Assembly (NCBI RefSeq): GCF_014137995.1
Contig: NZ_JACGWV010000002.1
Span: 1-64,000, forward strand
Length of the DNA: 64,000 bases
Reading direction: 5' to 3'
DNA from: Promicromonospora sukumoe
Lineage (GTDB): Bacteria > Actinomycetota > Actinomycetes > Actinomycetales > Cellulomonadaceae
The first letter of the stretch is position 1; every line of letters begins with the position of its first letter. Below the pieces are notes generated by a model. That model made no database searches and was not told the DNA's origin. It saw only the letters and a program-made list of their open reading frames with translations. Positions 60,685 through 64,000 of this stretch are shown here, in pieces. The position numbers and the translations under genes are program-made.

Positions 60685-62043
60685 ATGATGCCCTCGTTGC
60701 GAAAGATCCTCGCCACCAGCATCGCCGCCGCCACCGTGTGGACGGCCTCGACCGCCGTCGCGGCACCGCTGCCCGACGACGAACAGCAGAGCACCACCTC
60801 CCACGCCGACCGGACCGACCGCACCGACCGTGCCCACCGCGCCGACCACGTCGTCCTCCTGGCCCTGGACGGGTTCGACGTCGAGTACCTCGACCTGGTG
60901 CGCGACGACGCCGGCTCCCCCGGCACCGTCGAGATGCCGAACCTGCGCGCCCTGCTGCGCCGGGGCAGCGTGACCACCTCGACCGGTGTGATGACGTCGA
61001 TCACCAACCCGTCGTGGTCGTCCGTCGCCACGGGCTCCTGGCCCGCGACCCACCGCAACACCGCCTACTGGTTCGATCCCGCGACGAACACGGCGCGGGG
61101 CCAGCAGCGCGACCTCGCTGTGCCGACCGTCGCCCAGTCGATCCGCGAGCAGGGCGGCACCGTGTTCTCCGCGCAGTGGTTCATCCTGCAGAACTACGGC
61201 GTCACCTTCGGCGACCCCGACGCCCTGTACACGCAGCCCGGCGGCCCCTGCGCGCGCCGCACCGACGACCTGGTCGCCGTGCTGGGCGGGGAGCCGGTCA
61301 GCTCGAACGGCGAGCTGGTCACCACCAGCAGCGTCCCCGACCTGATGGCGGTCTACTGCGACACGCTCGACGCGATCGGGCACGACGGCGGTGACGCCGA
61401 CCCGCGTATCCCCGGCGCCCTGGAGGACATCGACCGGCAGATCGGCCGCATCGTCGCCGCTGCGAAGGAGGCGGGCGTCTACGACAGCACCGCGTTCGTC
61501 ATCACCGGCGACCACGGCATGACCACCTTCGACAAGGGCTTCGCCGCCGAGGGGCTGGCCGCGATCGAGGCGGCCGGCTTCACGCCCCAGGTCCTGACCA
61601 GCGGGCAGTCGCCGGCCCCGGGCACCGACGTCGCGATCGTGGTCGGCGGCGTCGCCGACGTGCGACTGATCGGCGAGCGTGCCGGCGACCGCGCCGCCGT
61701 CCGCCGCCTGGAGCGGGCGCTGACGGCGCTGCCGCAGGTGCGGAACGTCTTCGACAAGGCCGACCAGCGGCGCCTGCGGATGAGCCCGAACCACGGCGAC
61801 CTGCTCGTCGAGCCGGAGCCGGGCTGGTCGTTCGGCGCCACCCCTGCCGACGCCGCCGGGCGGCACGGCGCGACCACCGAGCTGCGCGTGCCGCTCGTCC
61901 TCGCCGGTGCGGGCGTACGGCCGGGAGCGCACCCGCGCGGCCCGCGGCACGTCGACGTCGCGCCGACGATCTCGGCGCTGCTGGGCTACGCGCCGCCGTC
62001 GGGCAGCGAGGGCCGGGTGCTGCGCGAGGCGCTGCGCCGCTGA
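60685..62043 (+). CDS. secreted alkaline-phosphatase-superfamily protein (nucleotide pyrophosphatase/phosphodiesterase type)
   Basis: 452 residues. Signal peptide (ILATSIAAATVWTASTAVAA), then a short DRTDRTDRAHRAD repeat, followed by the type I phosphodiesterase core: VVLLALDGFDVEYLDLV (metal Asp62), EMPNLRALLRRGS, a nucleophile region ITNPSWSSVATGSWPATH, FVITGDHGMTTF (metal-binding GDHG) and HVDVAPTISALLGY. Probably hydrolyses phosphodiester or pyrophosphate bonds outside the cell. ATG-ATG at 60685/60688 follows no clear ribosome site. Confidence 0.85.
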   Translation: MMPSLRKILATSIAAATVWTASTAVAAPLPDDEQQSTTSHADRTDRTDRAHRADHVVLLALDGFDVEYLDLVRDDAGSPGTVEMPNLRALLRRGSVTTSTGVMTSITNPSWSSVATGSWPATHRNTAYWFDPATNTARGQQRDLAVPTVAQSIREQGGTVFSAQWFILQNYGVTFGDPDALYTQPGGPCARRTDDLVAVLGGEPVSSNGELVTTSSVPDLMAVYCDTLDAIGHDGGDADPRIPGALEDIDRQIGRIVAAAKEAGVYDSTAFVITGDHGMTTFDKGFAAEGLAAIEAAGFTPQVLTSGQSPAPGTDVAIVVGGVADVRLIGERAGDRAAVRRLERALTALPQVRNVFDKADQRRLRMSPNHGDLLVEPEPGWSFGATPADAAGRHGATTELRVPLVLAGAGVRPGAHPRGPRHVDVAPTISALLGYAPPSGSEGRVLREALRR

Positions 62044-62078
62044 GCCCGCGCCCCACCGCGGAACGGGAGAACGGAAGA

Positions 62079-62127
62079 GAGGTGTGTTGCCCTGCGTAGA
62101 CACTGTCTACGCAGGGCAACACACCTC
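62079..62127. terminator. hairpin between convergent phosphodiesterase and VKOR genes
   Basis: Perfect 21-bp arms (62081-62101 and 62105-62125) starting GGTGTGTTGCCCTGCG with two further pairs outside and loop ACT. It lies about 35 bp after the phosphodiesterase stop codon; no T-run. Confidence 0.68.
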
Positions 62128-62185
62128 CAGGACGTGGACTCTCCCCCGGGACCCGGAGCCGCGACCGGCTCCGGGGCGGGGCAGG

Positions 62186-62857
62186 TCAGAACGACGCGAC
62201 CAGGTCCCCACCCACCGAGAGCATCAGCCACGCCACGGCCGCGACGTAACCAATGATCAGGATGATGTGCCGGTTGCCGACCATCACGTTCCGCAGGCCG
62301 GCGCCGACGGGCAGGTCGCCCGACTGCACGCCGCGCACCAGCTGGTACCAGAGCAGCGGCCACATGATGGTCCACACGACCATGCAGTAGGGGCACAGCG
62401 CGACGATGACGTGGAAGCTCGTGTACATCAGGAAGAACACGAGCGCCTGGCCCAGCACGGTGCCGACCAGCAGCGACATCCAGTACCAGCGCGGCAGGCG
62501 GGCGCCGACCAGCAGCACCACGCCCGTCGTGATCACGACAGGGAAGGCCGCCACGCCCAGGTAGGGGTTCGGGAAGCCGAGCAGCGCGCCCTGCCACGAG
62601 GACATCGCGGCGCCGCAGTCGACGAACAGGTTGATGCTGCAGGACGCCGTCCGGTCCGGGTCGAGCAGCTTGAGGTACTTCTCCCAGGCCAGGGCGAACG
62701 AGGCGGCGAAGCCGACCGCGCCCAGCACCACCAGGAGCAGCGCCATGGCCCGGCCGCCGAGCGGCGTGGGGCCCGTCACCGCGACGTCGTTCTCGCCGTC
62801 CGGCGAGCTGTCCAACGAGCTGTCCGACGACGTCGTGGTCGCCCCGGTATCAGTCAC
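62186..62857 (-). CDS. vitamin K epoxide reductase family protein
   Basis: 223 residues, about four to five membrane helices. The active CxxC is C155-PYC158, the loop cysteines are C73 and C81, and SFALAWEKYLKLLDP is typical of bacterial VKOR. It re-oxidises a periplasmic-side DsbA-like thiol oxidase using quinone. TAGCGT (62870-62865) lies 7 nt before the GTG, a leaderless start. No DsbA-like gene is in view. Confidence 0.9.
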   Translation of the reverse strand: MTDTGATTTSSDSSLDSSPDGENDVAVTGPTPLGGRAMALLLVVLGAVGFAASFALAWEKYLKLLDPDRTASCSINLFVDCGAAMSSWQGALLGFPNPYLGVAAFPVVITTGVVLLVGARLPRWYWMSLLVGTVLGQALVFFLMYTSFHVIVALCPYCMVVWTIMWPLLWYQLVRGVQSGDLPVGAGLRNVMVGNRHIILIIGYVAAVAWLMLSVGGDLVASF

Positions 62858-62903
62858 CCGGCCTACGCTACCGGCGCAGTCTGGGACATTGCTGGGATCC
62901 TGG

Positions 62904-64000
62904 TCACAGAGTCGTCTCCGTCTGCTGGTGCACCACTCGCTGCCGCCCGAACGCCAGGATCATGCCCAGGCCCAGCACGGTGACGACGGCCCCGGCCCAG
63001 GCCGGCGCGAGGTAGCCCCAGCCCGCGTCGATGACCACGCCGCCCAGGAACGCGCCGGCGCCGTTGGCGACGTTGAGCCCGGCGTGGCACAGCGCGGCGC
63101 CCAGCGACGGCGCACCGGGCGACAGGTCCATGAGCCGGGTCTGGAACGCGAGGCCCAGCATCTGCGAGGTGACGCCCAGCAGGAACAGGGAGATCAGCGC
63201 GGGCACCACCGAGGCGCCGGTCAGCGCGAACAGGACGAGCGAGGCGGCGGTCGCCACGAAGCCGATCAGCACGGCGCGCAGCACACCCCGGTCGGCGAGC
63301 CGCCCGCCGATCTGCGTGCCCACCGTCATGCCGACGCCGAACAAGGCCAGCACCCAGGGCACGGCCCCGCCCGGCAGGCCGGTCACGCCCGTCATCGTCG
63401 GGGCCACGTAGGTGTAGACGGCGAACATGCCGCCGAACCCGACCGCGCCCGCCACGAACGCGAACCACAGCGGGGCGTTGCGCAGGGTCGCCAGCTCGGT
63501 CCGCACCGAGCGGCCCTCCCCGCCCGCGCCGGCCGGGATGAGCCGCCAGAGCCCGGCGAGCGTCGCGATCCCGAGCACGCCGATCAGCACGTAGGAGGTG
63601 CGCCAGCCGAACGCCTGGCCCACCCACGTCGACAGCGGCACGCCGACGACGTTCGCGATGGTCAGGCCGGTCATCATGGTCGCCACGGCCCGCCCGCGCT
63701 GGGCCGGCCCGGCCACGGCGGCGCCCACCGCGGCGCCGACGCCGAAGAACGCGCCGTGCGGCAGCCCCGCGAGGAAGCGGCCGACCACGAGCCAGCCGAT
63801 GTCCGGCGCCGCCGCGGACAGCACGTTCGCCACCGTGTAGAAGGCCATCAGCGCGAGCAGCAGGCGCTTGCGCGACATCCGGGCGGCGGCCACGGTCAGC
63901 AGCGGCGCCCCGACGACCACGCCGAGCGCGTACGCCGTGATGGTGTGCCCCACCTGCGGGTCGGTCGCGCCGAGGTCGGCTCCGACGTCGGGCAGGAGGC
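62904..64000 (-). CDS. MFS transporter (5' end outside window)
   Basis: The reading frame enters from the right edge and continues for about 365 residues. It is a 12-helix MFS protein of the arabinose-efflux/DHA1 type; GRFLAGLPHGAFFGVGAAVG is the conserved central motif and GGRLADRGVLRAV is the second-half loop motif. It ends with QTETTL. Substrate unknown. It ends 34 bp before the VKOR promoter. Confidence 0.85.
   Translation of the reverse strand, partial: LLPDVGADLGATDPQVGHTITAYALGVVVGAPLLTVAAARMSRKRLLLALMAFYTVANVLSAAAPDIGWLVVGRFLAGLPHGAFFGVGAAVGAAVAGPAQRGRAVATMMTGLTIANVVGVPLSTWVGQAFGWRTSYVLIGVLGIATLAGLWRLIPAGAGGEGRSVRTELATLRNAPLWFAFVAGAVGFGGMFAVYTYVAPTMTGVTGLPGGAVPWVLALFGVGMTVGTQIGGRLADRGVLRAVLIGFVATAASLVLFALTGASVVPALISLFLLGVTSQMLGLAFQTRLMDLSPGAPSLGAALCHAGLNVANGAGAFLGGVVIDAGWGYLAPAWAGAVVTVLGLGMILAFGRQRVVHQQTETTL

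Overview
The window is one contiguous chromosomal stretch of a very GC-rich Gram-positive bacterium. Codon third positions are almost all G or C, GTG and TTG starts are common, and HrcA/CIRCE heat-shock control, a Leu-codon attenuator ahead of leuA and many leaderless genes all point to Actinomycetota. The gene content and order fit Micrococcales (Cellulomonadaceae or Promicromonosporaceae-like). That placement is inference from gene order and style, not a database match. No tRNA, rRNA, CRISPR array, transposase or prophage was seen.

Left part (1-18.2 kb) is accessory metabolism and regulation: an acetamidase/formamidase cut by the window edge; a TetR regulator coupled to an aromatic-hydroxylase-like flavoprotein; a second TetR divergent from an EamA exporter and a GNAT acetyltransferase; a DUF3626 gene; leuA with a leucine leader peptide; a membrane/LRV protein; a phosphopantetheinyl transferase; a membrane-bound hydrolase; a PadR regulator divergent from a second flavoprotein monooxygenase; a cytochrome P450; and an orphan AAA ATPase.

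The middle and right (18.2-60.6 kb) carry a housekeeping backbone with the order era, corC-like, ybeY, phoH, HIT, rsmE, dnaJ, hrcA, hemW, lepA, rpsT, holA, comEC, comEA, degV and leuS. Several of these genes overlap by exactly 4 bp and so look translationally coupled. Three accessory blocks interrupt the backbone: an operon of a membrane-anchored triple helix-hairpin-helix protein with an OmpA/BON protein (22.8-25.7 kb); a mixed block of CNNM transporters, small-molecule enzymes, two tandem PemK/MazF-like proteins and a Ca2+/H+ antiporter (36.5-44.8 kb); and an envelope operon of a GerMN protein, a muramoyl-alanine amidase and a lipoprotein with two neocarzinostatin-like domains (46.6-48.9 kb). 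The right end holds a HerA-like ATPase, a DUF559 nuclease-like gene, leuS, a secreted phosphodiesterase-type protein, VKOR and a truncated MFS transporter.

The most unusual layer is between the genes. Thirteen long, near-perfect palindromes with no U-tract sit just after stop codons, nine of them between convergent genes. Five belong to one sequence family (outer arm CGTTGAGTGCTGG) whose variable stem positions change together in both arms, and two belong to a second family (ACGTGTCAGAC). They look like dispersed bidirectional terminators under structural selection. Other signals are a systematic leaderless promoter rule (TANNNT, then 6-7 nt, then the start codon) seen 14 times, a 34-bp motif shared by the promoters of two alpha/beta-hydrolase genes, and a small repeat inserted in frame in hemW.
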